Notes under the pieces: generated by a model
The model's input: only the letters and a program-made list of their open reading frames with translations
Database searches by the model: none
What the model was told of the DNA's origin: nothing
Position numbers and translations under genes: made by a program
Part shown: piece by piece, positions 47,052-55,667 of the stretch
How positions within the stretch are numbered: position 1 is the stretch's first letter
Layout: each line of letters opens with the position of its first letter
Assembly: GCA_016794925.1 (NCBI GenBank)
Contig: JAEUIW010000002.1
Coordinates: 1 to 64,000 of the forward strand
Length of the DNA stretch: 64,000 nucleotides
Origin: Phycisphaerae bacterium
Lineage (GTDB): Bacteria; Planctomycetota; Phycisphaerae; Phycisphaerales; UBA1924
Direction of reading: 5' to 3'

Positions 47052-48263
47052 CTAATCCGCGGAACGGATCCAACCTCCCCCGAGCACAAGGTCCGAGTTC
47101 ACGCGATCGTACAAGACGATGGCCTGGCCGGGGGTCACGGCCTCCTGAGGCTGTTCAAAGCGGACTTCGAACTCCCCAGCGCGACCGCTGGGAACATTGG
47201 ATCGCGCGCCCGAATCCACGCCGGAAGGCGCCGCCCGCGCACAAGCCGGCACCGCATCCGAGTTGTACCGATGCTGAGCCAGGCACGGGATCCAACCGTC
47301 CGTGCTGGCAATCCCCGCGGGGTCAACCAGCCAGTTCGCCTCCGCGGCGTGGCAGCGTGTGCGCGCCAGAGCGGCCCTCGGGCCGAGCACCACGCGGTTG
47401 GACCCGACGTTCTTCTCGACGACGTAGACCGGGTAGCCCAGCGCGACGCCCACGCCGCGACGCTGCCCGATCGTGAACCGATGATGCCCGGCGTGCCGGC
47501 CCAAGACGGCGCCCGATCCGTCGACCAGATCGCCGGGCTCACCGGAGAACCCCGCGTGCCGCTCGACGAACGACGCGTAGTCCTGGTCCGGTACGAAGCA
47601 GATCTCCTGAGAGTCGGGCTTGTCGAAGACGGGCAGCTCGAACTCGCGCGCGAGCCGGCGGATCTCATCCTTGCGGTGGCCCCCGACCGGGAACAGCGTG
47701 CGCGCCAGTCGCTCCGGGCTGATGCCGAAGAGCACGTATGACTGGTCCTTGTCGGCATCGATGCCGCGTAGGAGCGAGCGGCCGCCGCGCCCATCATCGG
47801 CGATGCGGGCGTAGTGCCCCGAGGCGACGTAGCGAGCGCCAATCTGGTCGGCGTATTCGTGAAGGCGGCCGAACTTGAGCCAGTCGTTGCATCGCACGCA
47901 GGGATTGGGGGTACGGCCGGACCGGTATTCGTCCGCGAAATAATCCATGATCCGACCGAACTCGCGTTTGAAATTACAGACGTAGAAGGGGATTCCCAGG
48001 CGTGCGGCGACGAGGCGAGCGTCGGAAGCATCCGAGATCGAGCAACAACCCTGGTGGCCGATCTTCGTGGGGCCCGGCCCTCGCGCCGCGGTGCACGCCG
48101 TATCCCCGGACGGCGTCAACGTCCCGAGTGATTCTCCGGGGCTGCCCAACCGCATGAACGCGCCCACGACGTCGTAGCCCTGGCGCAGAAGCAGCGCCGC
48201 GGCGACCGATGAATCCACGCCGCCCGACATCGCGAGGAGCACCTTGTCGGCTCGGTTCGCCAC
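47052..48263 (-). CDS. mnmA: tRNA-specific 2-thiouridylase MnmA
   Basis: A 403-residue enzyme that thiolates U34 of tRNA-Lys, tRNA-Glu and tRNA-Gln. The ATP pyrophosphatase motif is AMSGGVDSSVAA (residues 11-22). The catalytic cysteines are in NPCVRCND and DSQEICFVPD. Two low-complexity insertions stand out (about 41-70 and about 330-352), making it longer than the usual ~360. The start is GTG with no ATG alternative before the conserved core. It is a single gene. Confidence 0.93.
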   Translation of the reverse strand: MANRADKVLLAMSGGVDSSVAAALLLRQGYDVVGAFMRLGSPGESLGTLTPSGDTACTAARGPGPTKIGHQGCCSISDASDARLVAARLGIPFYVCNFKREFGRIMDYFADEYRSGRTPNPCVRCNDWLKFGRLHEYADQIGARYVASGHYARIADDGRGGRSLLRGIDADKDQSYVLFGISPERLARTLFPVGGHRKDEIRRLAREFELPVFDKPDSQEICFVPDQDYASFVERHAGFSGEPGDLVDGSGAVLGRHAGHHRFTIGQRRGVGVALGYPVYVVEKNVGSNRVVLGPRAALARTRCHAAEANWLVDPAGIASTDGWIPCLAQHRYNSDAVPACARAAPSGVDSGARSNVPSGRAGEFEVRFEQPQEAVTPGQAIVLYDRVNSDLVLGGGWIRSAD

Positions 48264-48308
48264 GAACGATGGTAGGGGATTGTGAGCGGGCGAGTGGCCG
48301 GAACGCCA

Positions 48309-49385
48309 TCAGGATCCGCCGTAGAACTGCTTGCCGCGCGGCTTCTCACGCTTCCGGTTCGCCGCGGGGATATTGGAAACCGCGTCCGGCTCCGTGACCG
48401 GATTGAAGAAGTTCGCGGCCTGCTGGGCCACCAGCGCTTCCTCGGCGCGCGAGATGAGTCTGCCCTCGCGCGCCTCGCTTTCGCGCCCGTGACGGATGGC
48501 CCACCACGCGTTGCCCGCGAGCCTCGTCATGCTGAACAGGAAGAACATCATGCAGCCGATGGCGAGAAAGAGAATGACCACGTTGACGATGAAGACGCCC
48601 GCCGTCAGCACGCCGAAGAGCGGGGACATGAACGAGAGCACGAACGACACACAAATGAAGACATTGACACCGACCGTGCACCGCAGGAACCGATCGCCAA
48701 GCGTGGTGTCGCCCGCGACATAGCAGAGCTCGTAGAGCAACCGACCCACGCCCACGGATGAGAACATCGCGACCGCCTGGAGCACGAACGACAGGTTGAG
48801 CATCGCGGACGGGAGCGGGTTCGTCGCCTCCATCACCAGCACCAGGGTGCCGAGCGCAACCCACACCGTCTGCGTGATCGCGTTCAGCGTGTACAGCGCA
48901 CGCCAGCGCTTCAGCTCATCGGGACCGACCTGATTCGCGGGGAAGGGCAACTTGAGCGCGAGCATCATGCCGGCCCACCACACGATCCCGCCCGCGATCA
49001 ACGCCAGCGCGAACACGCGGGCCGTCCGCGTGAACGTCTGCGATTCGAAATCGAAGCACCGCTCCTGCCCGAACACACCCGCGATCATGACGAACCCGCC
49101 CGCGAGCATGAGGTACGCGCCGACACCGATGACCCGAAGCCGCCACGGCGAAGCCTCGTTCAGCGGCGGGATGTGCTCATCCACGCGCTTCCGCTCGGCC
49201 GCGCTGAGCCCCCACTTCTCCCGCTCAAACTTCGAAAGCGTGCTGCTGGACGTGCCGCATTCCGGGCACGGCTGGCCCATCCGCACGCCCTTGAGGTTGT
49301 ACCCGCACTTCGGGCAGGGCGTATCGGCGATGATGAAGCCATCGACGGCCACCGGGTTCAACTCGCGGGGGTCAACGGGACACAT
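48309..49385 (-). CDS. Zinc-ribbon multi-pass membrane protein of unknown function
   Basis: A 358-residue protein. The N-terminus has a zinc ribbon (CPKCGYNLKGVRMGQPCPECG, two CxxC pairs), a form common in planctomycete membrane proteins. Seven or so transmembrane helices follow from residue 90, then a basic C-terminal tail. The function is not known. It begins 19 nt before the end of purQ and reads on the same strand, so it may share that transcript. Confidence 0.6.
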   Translation of the reverse strand: MCPVDPRELNPVAVDGFIIADTPCPKCGYNLKGVRMGQPCPECGTSSSTLSKFEREKWGLSAAERKRVDEHIPPLNEASPWRLRVIGVGAYLMLAGGFVMIAGVFGQERCFDFESQTFTRTARVFALALIAGGIVWWAGMMLALKLPFPANQVGPDELKRWRALYTLNAITQTVWVALGTLVLVMEATNPLPSAMLNLSFVLQAVAMFSSVGVGRLLYELCYVAGDTTLGDRFLRCTVGVNVFICVSFVLSFMSPLFGVLTAGVFIVNVVILFLAIGCMMFFLFSMTRLAGNAWWAIRHGRESEAREGRLISRAEEALVAQQAANFFNPVTEPDAVSNIPAANRKREKPRGKQFYGGS

Positions 49386-49404
49386 GTGCGCAGTCTACTC
49401 GCTT

Positions 49405-50226
49405 TCAGGCGGGCTGAAGCGTCGCGCCGACGGACCGCACCGCCGCCTCGAACATGAGCCTCCCGGGAGTCAAGCCATTCCGGGCCATTGGGTCCATTCG
49501 TGTCCAGAAGGGATGACGGTTCCAGTCCAGATACCTTTCGGGATGAGGCATCAGCCCGAAAATTCTGCCGGTGGCATCGCACAGCCCCGCGATATCCGCT
49601 GTCGAACCCGACGGGTTATCCACGTATCGCAGCGCGACCTGGCCGGCCCGTTCCAGGCGCGCCAGCACGTCGGGTGATGCCAGGACGAGGCGGCCCTCAC
49701 CGTGCGCGGTGGGCAGCCGAAGAATGTCCTCGGCTTCAGGTCGTGCCGCCAACTCGACCCACGGACGCGTCCACAGGCACCGGGAGGCGGCCTCGGCCCG
49801 GACACGGACCCAGGTGTCGATGAACCGGCCTGAAGCGTTCACCGCCAGGGAAGCGGTAGGTTCCGGCGGCGCGGCCTCGGGCCATTGGCAACCGGGATCA
49901 GGCCCGGGAAGCAGCCCGGCCTGCACCATGACCTGGAACCCGTTGCAGATCCCGATCATCGGCACCCCGCGCCGTGCCGCGGCGCGCAACGCGGGGTACA
50001 GACCGATGCGCACCTTGGCCGCGAAGATCCGTCCGGACGCGATATCGTCGCCGTAAGAAAAGCCCCCCGGAAAACCGATCAAGTCAAAGTCGGCGATGCG
50101 CTCCGGCGCGCGCACGAGCGCATCCAGATGGACCAGACCGACCGAGGCGCCGGCCAGCTCGAAGGCGCGCACCATCTCGGCGTCGCAGTTGGTGCCGGCG
50201 GTCCTGAGTACGAGCGCACGGGGCAT
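49405..50226 (-). CDS. purQ: Phosphoribosylformylglycinamidine synthase glutaminase subunit
   Basis: A 273-residue class I glutamine amidotransferase supplying ammonia to FGAM synthase in purine synthesis. The nucleophile Cys is in IGICNGFQVM, and His/Glu of the triad are in LMPHPERY. LRTAGTNCDAEMVRAFELAGA and GGFSYGDDIASGRI are diagnostic for PurQ. The start is the ATG at MPRALVLRTAGTNCD. purL and purS are not in the window. Confidence 0.93.
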   Translation of the reverse strand: MPRALVLRTAGTNCDAEMVRAFELAGASVGLVHLDALVRAPERIADFDLIGFPGGFSYGDDIASGRIFAAKVRIGLYPALRAAARRGVPMIGICNGFQVMVQAGLLPGPDPGCQWPEAAPPEPTASLAVNASGRFIDTWVRVRAEAASRCLWTRPWVELAARPEAEDILRLPTAHGEGRLVLASPDVLARLERAGQVALRYVDNPSGSTADIAGLCDATGRIFGLMPHPERYLDWNRHPFWTRMDPMARNGLTPGRLMFEAAVRSVGATLQPA

Positions 50227-50331
50227 GGCACACGGTAGGTTGGCCGGGCCGGTCCGAGACTCGGATGCCGGCCGTATACTCGGCCGCGAGGGCCCATTCG
50301 CCGATCCCGCGGCCCCGACGGAGGCAAGGAC

Positions 50332-51675
50332 ATGCCCGCGGTCTATCCATTCCGGGCCGTGCAGTACGCGGCGGTGTCGGACCTGAGCACGCGGGTCGCC
50401 CCCCCGTACGACGTGCTCGATCGCGGGAGCAAGGACGCGCTGCTCGATCGTGACCCGAGGAATATCGTCGCCATCGATCTCCCCCACTTGCCGGCCAAGG
50501 AACTCGGACCGCCCGCGGCGTACGAGGCCGCGGGCGCGACCTACCGCGATTGGCTGGCGAATGGGTTGCTGAAGCGGCGGCAGACCCCCGCGATGTTCGC
50601 GTACCGGCAGACTTTCCAAAGTGACGGCCGGAGCGTGCAACGAACCGGCATGGCCTGCGCGATCGCGTGCGTCCCCTTCGGCCCGCGCGCCGGCGGCGGC
50701 ATCCTGCCGCACGAGCAGACGTTTTCGGGACCAAAGGAAGACCGGCTCGCGTTGATGCGCGCCACGCGCGCGCAGCTGTCCCCTGTGTTCGGGCTGCACC
50801 ACGATGCGGCCGGCCGCGCACGCTCGCTGCTCGCGGGCATCGTGGGTTCGAAGCCGGCGGACGTGACCGCTCGGACCGCGGACGGCGTGCTGCACGAAGT
50901 GTGGACGATCGAATCGACTGGGGCCATCGCCGCCTACGCCGATGCGCTCGCCGGAGAAGATGTGTTCATCGCCGACGGCCACCACCGGTACAACACCGCG
51001 CTGAACTACCTCGCGGCTCTCGAAGCCACCGGACCTGTTGGTCCGGATCACCCAGCGCGTCGATCGTTGGTGGTGCTGGTCGGGATGTCGGACCCCGGGC
51101 TGGTGATCTGGCCGACGCACCGGGTGTTGGGGGGCATGAGCGGGTACTCATTCGAGCGTTTCCAGACCGCGGCGGCCGAACAACTCCGTTTTTTCGACGT
51201 GACCGGGGGACTGACCGAATTGGACCTCGCACTCCGAAGCCGGGATGACCTGGGCGGACCTCGTCTTGGCCTGCATGACTTCGCGACCGGGCGCGGAGTT
51301 CTGGCTGTGCCTCGCTCCGCCGACCCGCTGGCACGCATCTTCGGGAACAAACCCGAAGCATGGCGACAACTGGACGTCGCGTTCTGCCAGCACATTCTGG
51401 TCGATGGAATCTGCCAACCGAAGCTCAACAACGGCGCCCCTGTGAAATGGGCGTTTCCGCACACGATCGCGGAAGTCGAAGATATCGGACGTGGCCAGGA
51501 GCGCGGCTCGGGTGGAGGTTCCGCATTCGCGCCCCAGTTGGCCGTGCTCGTCCGGCCGACTCCGCTCGACAGCGTGCGGGCGGTAAGCGCGGCCGGGGAA
51601 CTGATGCCTCAGAAATCGACGTTCTTTTACCCCAAACTCGCGACCGGGCTGTTCATCAACCCGCTCGGAGAATAA
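50332..51675 (+). CDS. DUF1015 family protein
   Basis: A 447-residue protein matching the DUF1015 family, widespread in bacteria and archaea. Marks are the start AVYPFRAVQYAA, VAPPYDVL, LPHEQTFSGPKEDRLALMRAT, and the strongly conserved FIADGHHRYNTALNY. The last is a probable active or binding site. Some relatives are described as serine kinases, but assignment here would be a guess. It is divergent from purQ across 105 nt. Confidence 0.85.
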   Translation: MPAVYPFRAVQYAAVSDLSTRVAPPYDVLDRGSKDALLDRDPRNIVAIDLPHLPAKELGPPAAYEAAGATYRDWLANGLLKRRQTPAMFAYRQTFQSDGRSVQRTGMACAIACVPFGPRAGGGILPHEQTFSGPKEDRLALMRATRAQLSPVFGLHHDAAGRARSLLAGIVGSKPADVTARTADGVLHEVWTIESTGAIAAYADALAGEDVFIADGHHRYNTALNYLAALEATGPVGPDHPARRSLVVLVGMSDPGLVIWPTHRVLGGMSGYSFERFQTAAAEQLRFFDVTGGLTELDLALRSRDDLGGPRLGLHDFATGRGVLAVPRSADPLARIFGNKPEAWRQLDVAFCQHILVDGICQPKLNNGAPVKWAFPHTIAEVEDIGRGQERGSGGGSAFAPQLAVLVRPTPLDSVRAVSAAGELMPQKSTFFYPKLATGLFINPLGE

Positions 51676-51687
51676 CCACCGCACGAA

Positions 51688-52722
51688 CTACCACGCGGCG
51701 AGCTCGCCGGTGAGAGGCTCGAAAAGGTCCTTGGCGGTGACAATTCCCAGGGCTTTTCCGAATCTGGTCACAACCGCCAGCTTGGCGCCGGCGTCGGTCA
51801 TCCGCACGAGCGCTTCGCGGACCGACAACTCGGGTGAGACCTCGACGAGCGGGCGGGCGATGCTGGTCAGCGCGGTCCAGGGCTCGACCGTCGCGGTCAG
51901 GTGCTCGACCACGCCGACGACGTGCAGCACCTGGCCGGAAACGTTTACCGCCGGACCCGGGCCCGAGGGCGAGAGCAGGGGGAACCGGGACGAGCCGTGC
52001 TCCGAGAGGAATGTCAGCACGCGACGCCGGTCCCAGGTCGATTGAATGGAATGGACGCGGCTCCAGGGCACGAGCTCCTCGCCCACGGTGGTATCCCGGA
52101 GTTCGAGGGCTCGGTCAAGAAGCGTCGTCTGCGCTTCGGAGAGCACGCCGTGATGGGCGCCCTCCTTCAGGAGCGCGGCCATGCGGCCACGCTCGTCAGA
52201 GAGGGTGGTGTCCGCGGGCACCCTGACGATCCGGGCCAGGAGCTGCACCGCGGTCGTCGCGAGCGGGAAGATCAGGCTGAGCGTGAGGATCCAGCGCAGA
52301 CCGACCAGAAACAGGCCGGTTCGATATGCGAGCCGGTCCGCATCGGCTCGGAAGATCTCCTTGGGCAGGGCATCGCACAGCACGAAGAGGACGGGCGTCA
52401 GGGCTCCAACGTTGATGGCCGCCACCGCGAATTCGGAGTAGCCGCGGGCCACGAGCAGCGGCGTGATCGAATTGGCGGCGAGCGAACTGAAGAAATTATG
52501 GCCGAGCATCAGCGTGGTGAGCAGCCGCTCGGGACGCTCGATCTCCGACTTGAGGCGCACCGCGGCCGGGTCCGGCCTACCTCCGACGCCGCCACTGGCG
52601 CGGAGATTCAGCCTCACGCGGTTGACGAAATAGGCGCCCGCCTCGCAGCCGGCGCAGACGAACGAGCCCGCGATGCCGAGCATCACCAACGCCGTGCAGA
52701 GGATGGTCTGCGACGCGCTCAT
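51688..52722 (-). CDS. CNNM/HlyC-type transmembrane protein (DUF21 plus CBS region)
   Basis: A 344-residue protein. The N-terminal ~190 residues form a DUF21 membrane domain (CAGCEAGAYFVNRVRL, LMLGHNFFSSLAANSITPLL, LCDALPKEIFRADADR). The rest resembles a CBS pair ending SVREALVRMTDAGAKLAVV and GIVTAKDLFEPL. The CorC_HlyC domain is missing. Members are linked to magnesium and cobalt efflux. Its start overlaps the stop of the upstream paralogue (ATGA), so the two probably form a heteromer. Confidence 0.8.
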   Translation of the reverse strand: MSASQTILCTALVMLGIAGSFVCAGCEAGAYFVNRVRLNLRASGGVGGRPDPAAVRLKSEIERPERLLTTLMLGHNFFSSLAANSITPLLVARGYSEFAVAAINVGALTPVLFVLCDALPKEIFRADADRLAYRTGLFLVGLRWILTLSLIFPLATTAVQLLARIVRVPADTTLSDERGRMAALLKEGAHHGVLSEAQTTLLDRALELRDTTVGEELVPWSRVHSIQSTWDRRRVLTFLSEHGSSRFPLLSPSGPGPAVNVSGQVLHVVGVVEHLTATVEPWTALTSIARPLVEVSPELSVREALVRMTDAGAKLAVVTRFGKALGIVTAKDLFEPLTGELAAW

Positions 52723-54038
52723 GTCGCGGGATCCCCTGTACCCGGGACCGCACGCTCGTGCGACGGGCCGGCGCCACCGCCACCGTCGCGCAGCGTAACC
52801 AGGACGCGGTCCACGACGCGACCGCTGACGGATTCGATCCGCAGCGTGATCGTTCCGAACACCGCCTCGTCACCGACCCTCGGGATTCGACCCAGGAGCG
52901 CAAGCACGAGCCCGGCGACTGTCGAAACTCGTCCGCGAACGGGCACCCCGAACATCTCGGTCCAATCGCGAACCGTGAGGCGTCCGGGGACGCTCCAGGC
53001 GCCGGGCCCGACGCGCCGGACGTCCTCTCCCGCTTCCACGGTCCCACCTTCTTCACCGAGTTCGGCGATGAGACGCTCGGCGATGTCCTCGATGCGGACG
53101 AGCCCGGTCACGGCGCCGTGCTCGTTGGCGCACATGGCCGCGTTGACCCGCCACCCACGGAAGAGATCGAGCAGCTGATCGAGGCGAGCGTTCTGCGGCA
53201 CGAAGCGTGCGGGTTCGATGAAGCGATCGAGCGCCGGGTTCTTTCCCAGCGCCACCTCCGCGAGGTACCGCTTGGTCAGCAGCCAGCCGACCACGTCGTC
53301 GTCGGGCGAACGCCGGTAGACCGGTATGCGTGTGAGCTGTGATTCTCGAACCACCGCCGCGATGCGGTCCGGCGTCGCGTCGAGCGGGAGCCAGACGAGG
53401 TCGATCCGCGGCACCATGACGTCTCGGACCCGAAGCGAGCCGAGCGCCACGACCTGGGCGAGGAGGCGCTGCTCGTCCCGGTCGATCGCCCCGCCCCTCG
53501 CCGTGAGTTCGAGCAGCGCGGCGAGTTCCGCGACGCTCAGCGGTTCGCCGCCCGCCGCGGACCCGCTGGCGACCCGCGCCAAGGGGCCGACGATGCCCCG
53601 GTCGAGCAGCACACGCACCGGCCCCAACAGCACGAACACGGCCCGGAGCGGTCGCGCGGCGTGCCGCATCAGCACCACCCTGTGCCGGGCGGCGAGCGTC
53701 TTGGGGAAGATCTCGCTGAGCACGATCAGGGCGAGCACCATGGCCGTATTGACCGCGATGCCCCCGAGCGTGCTGTCGCTGGCCACGACCAGCAACGACG
53801 AGAGCACCATGTAGGTCACGTTCACGAGCGTGTTGAGAAGCAGCAGCGTGATCAGCGCCGCCCGCGGCTCGGCGAGGAGCCGGGCGACCGCGTCCGCCGC
53901 GCCGGGGCTCAGCTTGCGGAGCCGTACCCGGTCGTGGTACGACAGGCTGAACAACCCCGTCTCCGAGGAGGAACAGGCGGCGGAGGCCAGCATCAGCCCC
54001 ATCAGCACCGGGATGAGCACGAGGTGTGCGGTGGGCAT
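52719..54038 (-). CDS. CNNM/CorC/HlyC family transporter (DUF21, CBS, CorC_HlyC)
   Basis: A 439-residue protein with a DUF21 domain (SSSETGLFSLSYHDRVRL, LNTLVNVTYMVLSSLLV, SEIFPKTLAARH). A CBS pair follows (VRDVMVPRIDLVWLPLD, VVGWLLTKRYLAEV, GAVTGLVRIEDIAERL), then a C-terminal CorC_HlyC domain. It is the complete form of the family, while its downstream partner lacks the last domain. It starts 15 nt after hscB and overlaps the next gene by 4 nt. Confidence 0.87.
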   Translation of the reverse strand: MPTAHLVLIPVLMGLMLASAACSSSETGLFSLSYHDRVRLRKLSPGAADAVARLLAEPRAALITLLLLNTLVNVTYMVLSSLLVVASDSTLGGIAVNTAMVLALIVLSEIFPKTLAARHRVVLMRHAARPLRAVFVLLGPVRVLLDRGIVGPLARVASGSAAGGEPLSVAELAALLELTARGGAIDRDEQRLLAQVVALGSLRVRDVMVPRIDLVWLPLDATPDRIAAVVRESQLTRIPVYRRSPDDDVVGWLLTKRYLAEVALGKNPALDRFIEPARFVPQNARLDQLLDLFRGWRVNAAMCANEHGAVTGLVRIEDIAERLIAELGEEGGTVEAGEDVRRVGPGAWSVPGRLTVRDWTEMFGVPVRGRVSTVAGLVLALLGRIPRVGDEAVFGTITLRIESVSGRVVDRVLVTLRDGGGGAGPSHERAVPGTGDPAT

Positions 54039-54053
54039 GGGCGCCGGCGGCGA

Positions 54054-54590
54054 CTAGGCCGCCCCCTTCCCGTCAAGGCTCTCGATCAGCCGCTCCACAT
54101 AACGCAGAGCGTTGAGTTCGATCCTGATCGCCCGGAGCGACTCCGCGGTGGGGAGGGCTGGAAGCGCGGCGAACGCACGCTGAATTTCTTCGAGGCGCGC
54201 GGACCGCAACTCGTCCGCCCAATTCCGCCAGCGCCCGACCTCGGTCGGATCTCCCGCTGACGACACCTGCTCCAGCCGCTCCCGAAGATCCATGATCTCA
54301 GCCAGAAAGCCCTGGGGGAGCCCGCGCTCAGTCTCACGAGACGGACCGCCCAAGAGCCGGAGGAGCACGTCGGCGCGGAGTTCAGGATCGGCCAGATCCT
54401 GGCGCGCTCGATTCAGGCGCGCGGTTGCCTGCAGACGCTCCGGATCCGAAGGATCACGGTCCGGATGGACGCCTGCTGAGCGTGTCAGATAGGCCCTGCG
54501 AATGGCAGTCGCGTCCAACGCAAACGAGCGCGGCAGCCCAAGGGCAGCAAATGGATCATCCGGAGGTTCACCTGCGGGTCGCACGTCCAT
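54054..54590 (-). CDS. hscB: HscB-like J-domain co-chaperone
   Basis: A 178-residue protein. The J-domain (residues about 12-75) has HPD at 42-44 in AYLTRSAGVHPDRDPSDPERL, and QATARLNRARQDLADPELRADVLLRLLGG is the HscB-type helix pair. The C-terminal helical domain (GFLAEIMDLRERLE) would bind the scaffold protein IscU. It has no zinc ribbon. The start is the ATG at MDVRPAGE; a longer frame upstream is arginine-rich and unlikely. No hscA or isc genes are nearby. Confidence 0.82.
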   Translation of the reverse strand: MDVRPAGEPPDDPFAALGLPRSFALDATAIRRAYLTRSAGVHPDRDPSDPERLQATARLNRARQDLADPELRADVLLRLLGGPSRETERGLPQGFLAEIMDLRERLEQVSSAGDPTEVGRWRNWADELRSARLEEIQRAFAALPALPTAESLRAIRIELNALRYVERLIESLDGKGAA

Positions 54591-54715
54591 GCGGCCTGAG
54601 TGTACGGAACCGGGGTTCGGGTTCGGAAGTCCGACGCGACGTCGCGCCGCCGTCCCCGCTATTCTGCCGGGCACGCGCTGCGGCACTCTCGCCAAGGCAC
54701 GGGAGACAACCACGC

Positions 54716-55420
54716 GTGGCCAAGCACATCGGCATCGTCGCGGTCAGCCCGGAAGGCTCGGCGTTGTGCTATCGGGAGATATTCCGCCGCGCCCGGGCCG
54801 TGCTCGGGGATTCCGGGCACCCGACCGTCACCATCCACAACGAGCCGCTGGAGCGGTACATCGACGCGGTCCGTCGCAACGACTGGGCCGCGGTCGGAGA
54901 CATGCTGCGCAGGTCGGCTTCGATCCTCGCTGCGGCGGGTGCGGAAGTATGCATCCTCCCTGACAACCTGATGCAGCACGGGGTGCACCTGGCCCAACAC
55001 GGCTCGCCCATCCCCTGGCTCACCATGACCGAACTCGTCGCGGATGCGCTGGCGAGAGACGGGCGACGCACCGTGGGGCTGGTCGGCACCCGGTTGGTGA
55101 CCTACGGCTCGACGTATCAGACGCATCTTGGACTACGCGGCATGACGGTGCTGGTCCCCGAGCCATCGGACGCGGACGCGTTCGATGCGATTATCTTCCG
55201 CGAATTGGTGCACGGGCAGATCGTGCCGGCTTCGCGCGCATTCACGCTCGGCCTGCTCGCCAAGCTCGCCGCGAACGGGTGCGATTCGGTCGTACTGGGA
55301 AGCTCCGAGGTCCCACTCATGCTGGCTGATGCGTCGTCTCCGCTGCCGCTGTACGACCCCACGGTGCTGCTGTCGGAAGGCGCACTCAGGTTTTCGCTCG
55401 GCCATCCGACGATGAGATAA
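54716..55420 (+). CDS. Aspartate/glutamate racemase-fold protein without catalytic cysteines
   Basis: A 234-residue member of the Asp/Glu racemase superfamily. KHIGIVAVSPEGSALCYREIFRRA, then GAEVCILPDNLMQHGV and CDSVVLGSSEVPLML follow the family layout. The two active-site cysteines (CNTxH and GCTE in family members) are replaced by Asp83 and Ser196. It therefore cannot use the usual two-base cysteine mechanism; it could be a different isomerase or a binding protein. The start is GTG, divergent from hscB. Confidence 0.65.
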   Translation: MAKHIGIVAVSPEGSALCYREIFRRARAVLGDSGHPTVTIHNEPLERYIDAVRRNDWAAVGDMLRRSASILAAAGAEVCILPDNLMQHGVHLAQHGSPIPWLTMTELVADALARDGRRTVGLVGTRLVTYGSTYQTHLGLRGMTVLVPEPSDADAFDAIIFRELVHGQIVPASRAFTLGLLAKLAANGCDSVVLGSSEVPLMLADASSPLPLYDPTVLLSEGALRFSLGHPTMR

Positions 55421-55667
55421 TGAAGACATATTCTGAACAAATACCGAATTACCCTATTAAAGGGTATTGCGGCGAGTTGTTGGGGAGATTCGACGCCGGG
55501 GATTCGGTTTCGGTACACTGTGGCACAGCGGTTCGCAACCGCTCGGAGAGTCGGAGCGGAAGGTTTGTGGTCGTGAGGGGAAGCGGTCGAAAGCCGCCCG
55601 CGGATGTTCTGCACCCGTTTCCGAACAGCGCCCCCTTCACAACATGCACACCAGTTTGGAGTCAGAG
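55421..55667 (+). promoter_or_regulatory. Long leader of the giant surface protein gene with AT-rich patch
   Basis: The first 50 nt are AT-rich, against ~70 percent GC around. They hold TACCCT-ATTAA-AGGGTA (55450-55466), which may be an operator or the racemase terminator, and likely contain the promoter (TATTAA at 55455-55460 is a weak -10). Further on are AGCGGTT-CGC-AACCGCT (55527-55543) and other short hairpins. A GGAG site lies before the ATG at 55668. Confidence 0.45.

Noticed and set aside
55570-55620. Resemblance of the GGGAA...CGAAAG part of the giant-gene leader to a cobalamin or c-di-GMP riboswitch
   Set aside because: The B12 box and the conserved tetraloop/receptor elements are missing, and only a short core matches by eye.
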